Shown in pieces: positions 1 through 9,515 of a DNA stretch of 51,812 bases; the first letter of the stretch is position 1, and each line of letters begins with the position of its first letter. Position numbers and translations under genes: made by a program. The DNA is taken from positions 1-51,812 of the forward strand of contig MPUH01000475.1 in NCBI GenBank assembly GCA_001970955.1, read 5' to 3'. This DNA is from Stentor coeruleus (lineage: Eukaryota > Ciliophora > Heterotrichea > Heterotrichida > Stentoridae). The notes under the pieces were generated by a model. It ran no database searches and had not been told where the DNA came from. It saw nothing but the letters and a program-made list of their open reading frames with translations.

Positions 1-49
1 CCCTAACACCCTAAGTACAAAAAACTAACACCCTAACACCCTAACACCC
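1..49. repeat. telomere, CCCTAACA repeats (C-strand), with an internal interruption
   Basis: The window opens with CCCTAACA CCCTAA, then ten non-telomeric bases GTACAAAAAA (15-24), then CTAACA, two full CCCTAACA units and a final CCC, after which unique sequence starts at ATGG. An 8-nt CCCTAACA unit is what I recall as the telomeric repeat of Stentor. Its orientation, C-strand at the left edge, is right for a chromosome end. The interruption is odd and is treated as a finding. Confidence 0.9.
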
Positions 50-148
50 ATGGCAATTTTTTAATTATACTACTCTTCAAGTTTAGTAATTTCGAGCATT
101 TAATCTTCTAATTTTTTGATTCTTAGGTGTATTACTAAGTATGTCTAG

Positions 149-500
149 CAACCATTAATTGTGTTGCTGAATTATCGACCGTGTCCAATATGCAAAAATG
201 TCTATAGGTACGCAAGAGGTCTGGATCGCCACATGAAGCAAATTCATAACAAAGGGGATCCTCCACGAAAGTACATAAAAAGAAGGCCTAACCAAACTTG
301 CATCTCTAGATTTTACCAATAATCCTAATAAAAAAGAAAAGGGCTGGTCAGCATGGTTAAAATGTGAAATAAACGAATCAGAAGAAGCTAAACTCTCGAA
401 TGGATCTGGGCAGTTCTACTCATGCACAATCTGCGGCAACACTTATTGTTATCAGCGAGGACTGGACCGACACAGAAAGTCAGCACATGGACTAACAACA
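149..500 (+). pseudogene. Two additional C2H2 zinc fingers upstream of the 501 ORF, out of frame with each other
   Basis: A finger beginning at the TGT at 182 reads CPIC, twelve residues, then HMKQIH, with the same RGLDRH core as the two fingers further on. Its frame is open from 149 to a TAA near 326 but has no ATG. A second finger starting at TGC 423 (CTIC...GLDRHRKSAH) is in the other frame, open from 279, and runs straight into the ORF starting at 501. Joining finger 1 to finger 2 needs a shift of one base (or a removed stretch of 3n+1). A 15-nt GT-AG stretch at 271-285 exists but does not fix the frame. Either this is the damaged 5' end of the downstream gene, or an unusual intron or a sequence error lies around 271-300. 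Confidence 0.5.
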
Positions 501-1070
501 ATGCATAGGGCAGCAAGACTGAGTCAAACTATAAACCAAGCATTTGTAAATCAAAAAGGTGCTAGACTGGTACCAGGCAAAGGTATAGATTTAAAAGCTG
601 AAAAATCAGACAATTCAACTTCGTTAATTAAATACGATCAGAGCTTAGATGCATGTTATTCAAAATTTTTAGCTGAGAATACTCAGAACCCAAACCCAAA
701 TGAAGACTTTTTAAAAGTAGACCCGTCAGCACCTAATGCTGAATTGCTGCTTGCAGAAAGGATGAAAGAATATCATGGAGTGAAAGCTTTGCCTGAAGGA
801 GAAATGTCTATATGTGGGATATGTGGAAATACTTATCAGTATAGAAGAGGACTGGATCGACATATGAAAACTTCGCATTCCCAAGCGTTTATTATGAACT
901 CATCACAGCTTATTAGCGAAAATCTTCATAGGATTAACAAAATGACTTTTAAGTGTGTTGATGGACAGATGATGGAAGATGATGCAGGTTTGAAGGAAGA
1001 ACAAGTTTTTGAAGTCAGAAATCGGATTAGAGAAGAAAATGAGTGGGTCTCTAGAAGCAGGTATGGATAA
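501..1070 (+). CDS. C2H2 zinc-finger protein, subtelomeric (5' end uncertain)
   Basis: This is the first gene after the telomere. The ORF from ATG 501 encodes 189 aa with one clear C2H2 finger starting at base 813: CGIC, twelve residues, H, four residues, H, with the RGLDRH core. The frame is open upstream to 279 and includes another finger at 423, so 501 is only the first ATG and the protein may be longer. C2H2 fingers usually bind DNA or RNA, and the repeated finger core suggests growth by internal duplication. Acidic spacers separate the fingers. No TATAA-type element lies next to ATG 501, unlike most genes here, which supports a missing or decayed 5' end. Function unknown beyond the finger fold. 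Confidence 0.6.
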   Translation: MHRAARLSQTINQAFVNQKGARLVPGKGIDLKAEKSDNSTSLIKYDQSLDACYSKFLAENTQNPNPNEDFLKVDPSAPNAELLLAERMKEYHGVKALPEGEMSICGICGNTYQYRRGLDRHMKTSHSQAFIMNSSQLISENLHRINKMTFKCVDGQMMEDDAGLKEEQVFEVRNRIREENEWVSRSRYG

Positions 1071-1296
1071 AGATGTGAATTTTTTATAAGTGTAAGGTTA
1101 AGGATGATATCGTTTAATATTTTTAATGGGCTTTGTGATGTTTTTTTATAGATAAAGTATTTGTAGAAATAGGGTAAAATGAATGAATTTAAATACAGAT
1201 TACGCTTTTTAAAGTTACTTTTGGCAGCATCAATAATAAAAATTATTCAGTCCTATTCTTAAATCTTGCACATTCAATATCTATTTTTTTTACTAA

Positions 1297-2616
1297 CTAA
1301 GGGGTAGAAGGGAGATCTTTAGCTTGTAAGAAATACTGAAGCATGCTAAACCCTTGTGCAGGCTTCGTTTCGATGCACATATGCCCAGCACCTCTAATGG
1401 TATTAAATCTAAAATTCGTCCCATATCTTGTATACATTCCTGCTACTTGTTGATCAACGTACCATTCTGACCATGTAACATTTGTTGTCATTCCAAGGTT
1501 GTTAATCCAAGCTATTGTCCCTGCAGTTGCAACATATGAATCAGTATCCCCACTATACACATTGATTAAGAAATCAGGAGTGCTGATTAGGCTTGGGTAT
1601 AACCAAATACTCCCCCTCATATCAATAGTATAGTCAAGATCAGCACATGTTGACCAAGCGCCAAGGGTTGTGTTAATATGAAGAGCATTTCTAACTTTTG
1701 GGTTGTTCAAGTATAAAGTTAAGGCAATATTAGGGGTGCAAGGGCTGATTCCTTGAAGGTTTTTAGCCATCAACCTCTTTTTATAAAATGCCATAGGCTG
1801 TTCTGGTGTGCATTCTTTATAAATGTCATAATAATTAACTCCTGTAAATAAGTCGTACATGCTTTCAGATAAAGGATCACAAGCTGGATTGCTTGGCCAT
1901 ACCATGGAACAGTTCAAGTTTACCCAAGGGAAGTATATTGAGTCGTCAATAAGCTGGTGCCAATATAAGAAAGATGGCCATGCCGCTTCAGCATCTACAG
2001 TGTAATCTGTTATTGGGTTACCTACTAAAATCCCTTTAATTGGTATTGCTGATGCAGGAGTTTTAGCATTGGAATTAAGAATATATGAAGCTAGGAATGG
2101 GATGTAGACCCCAGCATAGCTCTCGCCTGAAATATAAAAAGGGTTTGTACTGAATTCAGGGAATAAAGTATACCAATATTGAAGACCTAGTAGATTATCT
2201 GATGCTGTTTGGGCATCATTGGTTGAATTGTTAATAATACTGCCCATCATTGAATACCCTACTCCTGCTGGAATTTCAAAGTACAACATGTTAGCAATAC
2301 GATTCCAGGAGTACGGATTTGTGTACATAGTGTGGTTGGTATCGCCGAACATAAATGGGCCATTTTCGATAAATGTACCTTGTAGTGATGAACATCCTGG
2401 TCCTCCGTTAAACCAAAGGACAATTGGGTCAGTGCTAGGTTTGTTCTGGCTTGTCGTGAATATGTAATACAATTCTCTTCCATTTGAGTTTGGAATTGGC
2501 AGGTAGCCAGAGTACATTTGAAAAGAATAAGATGGGGCTCCTGGAAGGTTAGTGACTAAATGAGATGCAGGCGCACTTTGAGCAACCTGGATAGTTAAAA
2601 GCAAAGACCATAACAT
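1297..2616 (-). CDS. Serine carboxypeptidase (peptidase family S10), secreted or lysosomal
   Basis: 439 aa. The first ~14 residues are a hydrophobic signal peptide. The S10 hallmarks occur in order: WFNGGPGCSS (about 69-77), the nucleophile in GESYAGVY (Ser166), Asp357 in SGDTD and His412 in GAGHM, giving a full Ser-Asp-His triad. Length fits the family (400-500 aa). S10 enzymes remove C-terminal residues from peptides at acidic pH in lysosomes, vacuoles or outside the cell; in a ciliate, food-vacuole digestion is the natural role (inference). The ORF is complete, ending in TAG. On its coding strand the DNA after the stop is poor in C, as at other gene ends here. No intron is needed. Confidence 0.95.
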   Translation of the reverse strand: MLWSLLLTIQVAQSAPASHLVTNLPGAPSYSFQMYSGYLPIPNSNGRELYYIFTTSQNKPSTDPIVLWFNGGPGCSSLQGTFIENGPFMFGDTNHTMYTNPYSWNRIANMLYFEIPAGVGYSMMGSIINNSTNDAQTASDNLLGLQYWYTLFPEFSTNPFYISGESYAGVYIPFLASYILNSNAKTPASAIPIKGILVGNPITDYTVDAEAAWPSFLYWHQLIDDSIYFPWVNLNCSMVWPSNPACDPLSESMYDLFTGVNYYDIYKECTPEQPMAFYKKRLMAKNLQGISPCTPNIALTLYLNNPKVRNALHINTTLGAWSTCADLDYTIDMRGSIWLYPSLISTPDFLINVYSGDTDSYVATAGTIAWINNLGMTTNVTWSEWYVDQQVAGMYTRYGTNFRFNTIRGAGHMCIETKPAQGFSMLQYFLQAKDLPSTP

Positions 2617-2711
2617 CCTTTTTATTAATACTTATTTATCATTTTTTCGCTAGTTGGAGAAGAATATCTGAATCAAGACATTCCTAAACTTACCCTATAC
2701 AGACTCTAATT

Positions 2712-3172
2712 TTAAGAACCCATCAAAGATTGAGCTAGAAACCAATACTGCGTTTTTCCATTAGGCAAAACATCAACCCAAACATCCCTTCTGAGATAAA
2801 TGATTCCTTGATAATCTTCAACATAGCTTATTGAACCTGGAATTATTCAATTCTGGGAGTATATCACAAGTCACAAACTCTGTTGCTTTTGCTGCTCAAT
2901 GATAACCATTTAATCAAGGTTTAATTACAAAGGTACAGAAAAAATATTTTACTCTTGCCTTCAATACTAGTTACCATTTTCTAATACTAAAATTGTAAAT
3001 AGTAGGATATAAATTTGATAATAATATATTATGCCTTTGGCCACGGAGTTTATTAATTCATTTCTAGCAATCTTCTATTGATAAAAGCCACCTGTATGGT
3101 TTTTTAAAACCAAGGCGGACTGTTTTATCTTGGACTGCTATGTCGCTGTAATATTGGGTTAGGCTTTTATAT
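2712..3172 (-). pseudogene. Decayed coding relic, unidentified, with several in-frame stops
   Basis: Read on the minus strand, this gap has protein-like stretches: near 3060-3150 SALVLKNHTGGFY followed by a stop, then KIARNELINSVAKG; near 2830-2890 ATEFVTCDILPELNNSRF; and, one base out of register, SYVEDYQGIIYLRRDVWVDV ending in a TAA at 2712-2714. TAG, TGA and TAA stops and at least one single-base frame change interrupt it. No 15-nt GT-AG segment removes the stops. It lies just upstream of the carboxypeptidase but is not part of it. Probably a dead gene; I do not recognise the family. Confidence 0.45.
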
Positions 3173-3341
3173 ATGATTTATTTGAATGAGCAAACAAAAT
3201 ATAAATTTTTATTAAGTACATATGGAAGTAAAAAAATACTCATGTATTATAACAAGCAGCATAAGAATTAATTAAAGCTAAAAATGTATTTTCATCGATA
3301 AAATATACATATTCAAAATCATATTAAAGAAGCTTTTTAGC

Positions 3342-3995
3342 TTATAATTTCCTAACTAATTTGAGTTCTTGAGAGGCCTTATTCTTAATCATTTCTATTT
3401 TTTGCGTGTAAACTGTAATATATTCTCTAGCGCTCTCTAATAGCTCATTTCTTACTTGACCTAAAGTTCCATAATTTAGAGAATCACAAAATTCACGTAA
3501 GTTTCTAAGCACATCTAGATGATCATATATTGATAAAGCCATAAATTTCCTTTCTTTCATGAGCTGTACTATTTCTTTATGAAATATTTGATTTTCCTCT
3601 TTAAACTTATTTATATCTCTTTCTAGATCAATTATATCATTATTATGACCTTTATTGTATTCTTCAATATTTTTTAGCTCTCCCATTTTATAAGACTTTA
3701 ATTGTGTCAGCTCTGTAACAAATTCATTTCGTTTATTTTCTTTAAGTTTTTCCTCTTCTTTATTTAAAGAATCTTTTGTAGCTTTTAATTTATTAACTAG
3801 TTCATTTTTAGTTTTTTCATATCTTTTAATATCATTTTCATATTCAAGTACAAGCTTATTAACATTTTGAATTTGAGAATCTACATTTGAAATAGTGGCT
3901 TCATTAAAATCTATGTTTGGAATAGAATGGGAAATTTGGAACCATGGGATCTTATCTGCTCTTCCAACCCAAGTAGTTTCGATTGGCCAAATCAT
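3342..3995 (-). CDS. Coiled-coil protein of unknown function
   Basis: 217 aa from ATG 3995. After a short non-helical head (about 1-25, aromatic, WFQISHSIP) nearly the whole protein is heptad-rich coiled coil (about 35-215; high K/E with L/I/V spacing), suggesting a rod or oligomer. The frame stays open upstream for about 20 more codons (to ~4055) with protein-like content (FKIDLTPKASPDGKR) but no ATG before a TAG, so an upstream exon or a lost 5' end is possible. Neighbours are relics on both sides. No conserved domain recognised. Confidence 0.65.
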   Translation of the reverse strand: MIWPIETTWVGRADKIPWFQISHSIPNIDFNEATISNVDSQIQNVNKLVLEYENDIKRYEKTKNELVNKLKATKDSLNKEEEKLKENKRNEFVTELTQLKSYKMGELKNIEEYNKGHNNDIIDLERDINKFKEENQIFHKEIVQLMKERKFMALSIYDHLDVLRNLREFCDSLNYGTLGQVRNELLESAREYITVYTQKIEMIKNKASQELKLVRKL

Positions 3996-4172
3996 CCTTT
4001 TACCATCTGGAGAAGCTTTTGGTGTTAAATCAATCTTAAAATTATATCCGTACTAAATCTCATATATTACTTTACTTTAAAAAATTATACAGAGGAAGAA
4101 AGATCGTATATGATAAATTGATTTAAAAGAAGAAGGTCGATTATTACTGTTATAATATTGAAATTGATAAAA

Positions 4173-4470
4173 ATGGCTCTTCATTTACAAGGTAATATTA
4201 ATAATAAGAATAAGATGAAATTTGCAGTACTTAAGAAAATCCAGTCATCTGCGTTTATAGGTTAAAATATTTGCCATATTCTGATAGTAAATTTATAAGC
4301 GACAGATATAAAATGTTTTGAATGGCAAAAATTATATGGGAACCTCATCAAGATTTTCATATTATATAGATTTTATCTTATGATTCGCAATGGGAAAAAG
4401 CACTTTTATGAAATGGCTGCTACTCAACTTAAAAAAATGAATAATTTAAGACTGATGATCTTGGTAAATT
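4173..4470 (+). pseudogene. Decayed coding relic, possibly SRP68-like (weak)
   Basis: From an ATG at 4173 the plus strand reads MALHLQGNINNKNKMKF, then LKKIQSSAFIG before the first stop. Further protein-like stretches follow in alternating frames (YLPYSDSKFISDRYK; YDSQWEKALL; MAATQLKKMNNL), broken by at least two stops. The LHLQ-basic-LKKI pattern followed by a W-x-KAL helix is reminiscent of SRP68, but the match is weak and by eye only. No 15-nt intron repairs it. Transcription of the flanking live genes is on the opposite strand. Confidence 0.35.
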
Positions 4471-4529
4471 AAATATTATGCGTTTTCTGACTAAAAAAAG
4501 TTGTTAATTATTATATAAATAAGTGGATT

Positions 4530-6062
4530 CTAAGATAAATATTTTTTTGAATTCAAAATCTTACGTTTCTTAGAATTCCTTATAAAGTCTAAATGCAAAA
4601 AGTTTTCTACCATATTCTTAAACTCAACAGCAAAAATTGACCTAGCTTTAAAAATTGATTCACGATTTTTGAACTCAGGCAATTCCAGCCGAGGTGTTAT
4701 ACATTCATTAGAATTTTCATGTAAATTATTAGGAACTATCGGCAAAAGATACTTAGAACTGTTTTTGTTGCTGATTATATAGCTTTCATGTTCTTCAATT
4801 TTTCCTATGTCTGAAGAACTTAAAATTTTATATAATTTAGTTGTTTTCTTCTTCTTGTACTTCATGTGTTTTAAATCATGCTTTATAATACTTTTATGAT
4901 TGTAGATTTGAATATGACAATCTTCAGAATCACTTACTTCAAAGTTTCTTTTTGTATCAAGGTTTCCTTTTGTATAGTCACATTTTATCGTAGAGAGATT
5001 ATTTAAATCAGATTTCTCATAATCATATATCTCTGATACATCTAAACCCAATAACTTTTCCTTAACAATATATCTTGATTTAAACATAATTTTTGTTGAT
5101 TTTTTATGTTTATTAGACCGAGATTTAAATATTTTTTTTTCTCTTTTAAGCTTTGTCATCACTGTTGCCCCTTCAACAATTTGACTGTTTTTCCTTTTTT
5201 TATGTTTATCAGGAAGTTCAATCCAATCAAAATAATGCCAAATATTTTCTCTATCCACAAATTTCTCCAATAAACTTTTCATATAACCATAATTAGGATT
5301 TTGATCATAAATAAGTGTTCTTGTATATTTCAACAATACAGAAAACTCAATAGGAAGGTCCCCAAACAGTTCTTTATTTGTCACATTAATTTTCTGATTC
5401 AAAACAATTTTCCATTTCATAAAACTTTCTATATCAGTTTCAAATTTCCAAGGAAGTTCCCCTTTTACCAAATATAGTAAAGAATAACATAAGGATTCCA
5501 AGTCATCTCGACGACTTTGACGAAATCCAAGATGATTGTTTATTGAAGCATAACTTATTGTACCTCTTCGTTTGCATCTGGTTTTAAATTTTTTGTGTAA
5601 GCCATTAACACGAAAAAAACATGACATCCCGAAGTCGATTAAAATTATGCTTTTTTTGTTTGCAGATCGGAGGAATTGTGATGGTTTTATATCACGATGT
5701 ATGATATCGTTTTCATGAACTTTTTCTAGTCTGTCAAGCAATTCAAGGCCAATAGCGCAAACACATTCTAAAGATAAGATTTTATCGTTGTAGTTATAGC
5801 TTAGATTTTCTCCAAGAACTTCTGAGACAAAATAGTCACCTCCTTGTGTATGTCCGTATTCGTGTACTTTCATAAAACCGTTTAATTTACTGAAATGCTT
5901 TAGAATTCTGTACTCTTTTATTAGATCTTTTTTATCTTGACTTAATTTAACAGCAACTTTTTCTTGCTTTTTGTCATTGTATGATAGGTAGACTTGTCCA
6001 TAACCTCCATGGCCAAGTAGTTTTTCAATTTTGTACTTTCCTATTTTTCTTTGATATGACAT
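4530..6062 (-). CDS. Casein kinase 1-like protein kinase with lysine-rich C-terminal tail
   Basis: Kinase domain in the first ~290 residues: glycine loop GHGGYGQV, Lys in VAVKL, catalytic HRDIKPSQFL, DFG in IDFGMS, and the SRRDDLESL motif after the activation segment, which is typical of the CK1 superfamily (no APE). The tail of ~220 aa is basic, serine-rich and low in complexity. The ORF is open from an ATG at 6080 (516 aa), but I prefer the seventh codon, ATG at 6062 (510 aa): it starts MSYQRKIGKYKIEK directly before the first kinase strand, and the TATAATTATATTA stretch normally found just before start codons here lies between the two ATGs. CK1-type kinases are greatly expanded in ciliates, so substrate and role cannot be predicted. 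Confidence 0.9.
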   Translation of the reverse strand: MSYQRKIGKYKIEKLLGHGGYGQVYLSYNDKKQEKVAVKLSQDKKDLIKEYRILKHFSKLNGFMKVHEYGHTQGGDYFVSEVLGENLSYNYNDKILSLECVCAIGLELLDRLEKVHENDIIHRDIKPSQFLRSANKKSIILIDFGMSCFFRVNGLHKKFKTRCKRRGTISYASINNHLGFRQSRRDDLESLCYSLLYLVKGELPWKFETDIESFMKWKIVLNQKINVTNKELFGDLPIEFSVLLKYTRTLIYDQNPNYGYMKSLLEKFVDRENIWHYFDWIELPDKHKKRKNSQIVEGATVMTKLKREKKIFKSRSNKHKKSTKIMFKSRYIVKEKLLGLDVSEIYDYEKSDLNNLSTIKCDYTKGNLDTKRNFEVSDSEDCHIQIYNHKSIIKHDLKHMKYKKKKTTKLYKILSSSDIGKIEEHESYIISNKNSSKYLLPIVPNNLHENSNECITPRLELPEFKNRESIFKARSIFAVEFKNMVENFLHLDFIRNSKKRKILNSKKYLS

Positions 6063-6608
6063 TAATATAATTATAGTCATTATTCTTAGTCATTTCATTG
6101 GTATATTTTATCAGGTAAAATTTAATATCCACTATGGGAAAGAAGGTACTTGCAAAATAAAAACTAAGGGACACGAGTGTTATTTTTTTTAATAAATTAT
6201 TATAAAATAAAATTCTTGGAAAAAGTATTTAGGCATTTTTCTTTGTATTTGTTTTACGATTAGTTGTTATTACGCTTACTTGACTAAAGTTTAAAAACAT
6301 CAAATGCTACTATTCTTTAACAATAGAATTATATTTATCTAAAACCCTATTTCCTAATACAATAAATTCATATATCCTTTAAGGTATTTCCACATCATAC
6401 ATAAATTCCATGATTATAGTGAAATTAAAAAAAATATTAAGGGAAACATAAATTAGCATCTTAAATCCTACAAATTCCTTAAAAAATTCTAACTACAATA
6501 AAACCTTTACTAATCGCATTAAAAGCTAAAAATCATTTCCCAAAAATCTTTTCTTACCTCATCCAATCTATTCATCAAAAAATACCACTACATAAAATCA
6601 CATATAAA
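6063..6608. other. Divergent intergenic region
   Basis: About 530 bp separate the minus-strand kinase from the plus-strand coiled-coil gene. It must hold both promoters. The right half is G-poor on the plus strand and ends in CATATAAA just before ATG 6609. Nothing else recognised. Confidence 0.5.
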
Positions 6609-7166
6609 ATGGTATCATGTTCTATTTCAACTCCTTTCACTATTCTCCAAGATATAAACAAAACTGCTGAAACAGTCTCATCATATTTTTCGCTAAATCC
6701 AGAAGACTTCACAATATACGCTTTAGTCCCATTAGATCAATGCCCAAACACTTCTGAAATAATAATCAAGTTACACAAGTCAAAATTTAATTTGCAAAAC
6801 ATCCAAAGCTATTTATTAGAAAAAGAAAACCTAGAAGCTCAACTTGCTAAATGCAAAGAAACGATTTTATCATTGAAATCTAATCCTATACATAAACCAA
6901 ATTTTCATTATGATGAAAAGTATTTAAGACGAATGGAAAAACTGAAGAAACTTAATGAAGATAATAAGAAACTTCGAGAACTTCTTAGGTAAGAGATAAG
7001 AAGAGTACAATTAGAGAACTCTGAAGCGTTAAGAAAAGAAACTCAGAGTACGGTTGATATGCTGAGAGAAGAGTTTGAAAGACTTTCTCAAGAGATTAAT
7101 AAGAACTCAAAAAGTCCTGTGAGGACTATCATACGTGGATCACCAGAGAAGGTTAAAAAGACTTAG
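6609..7166 (+). CDS. Small coiled-coil protein, one 15-nt intron
   Basis: Two exons, 6609-6988 and 7004-7166, joined by removing GTAAGAGATAAGAAG (6989-7003). This turns a 127-aa ORF into a 180-aa protein ending at TAG 7164-7166. The N-terminal ~70 residues look folded (alpha/beta, FTIYALVPLDQCP), followed by coiled coil from about residue 75 (KENLEAQLAKCKETI onward). The start follows a TATAAA element by a few bases. It is the first of three consecutive plus-strand coiled-coil genes; a cytoskeletal or ciliary role is plausible but not shown. Confidence 0.75.
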
Positions 7167-7358
7167 TTTCGATAATAAATAATAATTATTTTATAGTAAA
7201 GATAACTAGTGCTAAAGGGAAATACTGATTTGATTGAAAATGATTGTAAAAATAATTTCAAAACTTTAAAACAACCTAAAAAAACTTAAATTCTTACAAT
7301 CAACACTACTCGTTCAATCATCTCTAATCAAATCTTTTATATTTTAATTACAAATAAA

Positions 7359-8942
7359 ATGGACTTTCTTACTCCAAACAGCCCAAGCTCATTCGACATA
7401 GAAGATCAAATCCTAAACAAATCTAAATCAGTCTCATTACTTATACAAGAAAACACTATACTAAAAAGTAAAATCGCTCTAACCCAGGAACTTCTTCGTA
7501 ATTACAAACTAAACGACATGACTGAACTAATGAAAGAACTTGTAAGAATAATATAGAAAGATATGAAAAACTTAATATGCATAATGAAAGAAAACTCACA
7601 GACAATGAGCCTTACAATTGAACAGCAAAAGAAAGAAATCGATAAACTTCAAAAAATTATGAGAAGTAACGAAACTGTAAATGAAGATTCTTATGAGAAA
7701 ATATTTGCTTTAAGTACTGGGAAATTGAATTTCAAAAGCAAAAATACGAAAGTTGATTCTAATGACAAATTATATGATCGGATTTTTATGCTTGAAAATG
7801 AAAAAAGCAAGTTGAAAGAGCAGATTGAATTTTATATGAAGAAAACAAATGAACTTGTTAGTGAAATTAAAAAGATGAATGATAAGATTGAAAATGCTGA
7901 AAAGGCTAAACAAAAATATGAAGAGTTAAGAGTTGAAATAGAGGTCACTAATGAGAAAGGGTTGAAAAAAGAAGAAAATGCTAAGAGTAGCAATTTTCGT
8001 TATGCGCAGGCAGTTAAAAAAATCGATGTGTTGATAGGAGAAAATAAGATTTTAGAAGAGAAAAATCAGGAACTTGAAGCTGATAAGAAGAAATTACTTG
8101 AAAAGTGGCAGAGGTAAGAGACATATAGTTCCCTTGGAAAAGTGAAAAGCGAGGATCATGCGAAAATAAAAGTTAAAGAACTAGAAGAACAACTAGAAGC
8201 CGAAAAGAAAAAAACTGATGGACTTCTAAGTAAACTCAAAGACATAAACAAAAAGCACGAGGACTTAAAAGATCAAATAAAAAAAGAAAAATCTTATACC
8301 GAAGAATTAACTACTTCATATAGAAAACTTCATGTAAAAAGCAAAATACTTTTTGAAGAAAAAGAACTACTAAGCAAAATGAACCAAGAACTCAACATAA
8401 AAGCTCATATATCTCAATCAGAAAACCCATCACCAGAAAAACCTCATACATCAAATCAAGAAGAAACAATAGGAAATCTGCAAAAAGAACTAAATAAAAC
8501 CTTATTGCTTTTAAAGAAAAAAGGTCAAGATATAACATCTCTTGAACTAAAAGTAACTGAATTACAAATCACAGTTCGCAAATATGAACAACAAGTGCAA
8601 AAGTCATCAGGAGATTCGATGCTTATTGAAAAATACGAATCACTTCTTGAAAAATATCAGAAACTTCAAGCAGAAAAATCACAAATCCAGAGTTTATATA
8701 TAGATTCCTCTTCAATAATTTCTGAAAAAGCTCTTGTTATACAGGAAATGAGTCAGAAAATATATAATTTAGAAGAAAAAATTGCTTTTCTTAATAGTAA
8801 ATCTCAAGAAAACTCAAAGACAAATTTCAACTCGGTGACTAATACAGCAACTTCTAGAGGGACTAATAAAAGCTCTCCAACTAGAAGCAGAATATCGAGA
8901 AGTTTTTTGTATTCGAAATTTGAGTCTAAGATACCTTTTTAA
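7359..8942 (+). CDS. Long coiled-coil protein, two 15-nt introns
   Basis: Three exons: 7359-7541, 7557-8113 and 8129-8942. The introns GTAAGAATAATATAG (7542-7556) and GTAAGAGACATATAG (8114-8128) are each exactly 15 nt and restore one frame, giving 517 aa. Nearly the whole protein is charged coiled coil (residues ~15-440), ending in a Ser/Thr/Arg-rich tail (NKSSPTRSRISRSFL) with SP/TP sites that could be phosphorylated. Such rods are typical of basal-body, cortical or centrin-fibre proteins in ciliates (inference). Without the introns it would be split into three apparent ORFs. Confidence 0.85.
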
Positions 8943-9515
8943 AGAAGATTTATATATAATGAATAATTAATAAACTGCTTTATATAAGTTAAATGATTGG
9001 GATTTTTAGGAAATTTATAGAAAAATATTATAAAAAGTATGGAAGAATGAGTAAAAGGTAGGATTTTTTGTATAGATAGGAAGATGGATATTGCTGATTT
9101 TAATTTTTGGATGAATTTGCTGGTTTTATTAAAAGTTTTTAGGATGGAAATGTTGGGTTGATATAGTGGAAAATAAAAATGATTAAGGTGTTTGGAAGAT
9201 AAATGAAAAATTATGCTTTTGATAAGGAAACTAATAAATTGTACTGTTTATAGTAGTTTTTATGAAAATCTATAGATTAAAACTGATAATGTTTAATATT
9301 GATGCTTAAGTAATAATTTTTGATCAAGGTTTGATAATCAGCCTTCCTACAACCTTTCCTATTTTTACAACAACCATTCTCCATCGAAACCTATTCAAAA
9401 CTCCTAATCACCTTCAACCACCCACACAAAATCTTTCACATTAAAAACCTTCCCTTATAAAATTAAATTTTTTTTTCTTATCCAATACATCTTCACCTCA
9501 TATAATAAAAAACTA
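8943..9515. other. Intergenic region with skew reversal
   Basis: 572 bp between two plus-strand genes. Up to about 9320 the plus strand is almost free of C; from about 9340 to 9515 it is almost free of G. This marks the 3' flank of the upstream gene and the 5' flank of the downstream gene. CATATAATAAAA lies just before ATG 9516. No gene seen. Confidence 0.5.

Noticed and set aside
2990..3180. Locally GC-richer stretch considered as a structured RNA (GGTTTTTTAAAACC palindrome)
   Set aside because: The minus strand reads as decayed protein sequence, a simpler explanation.
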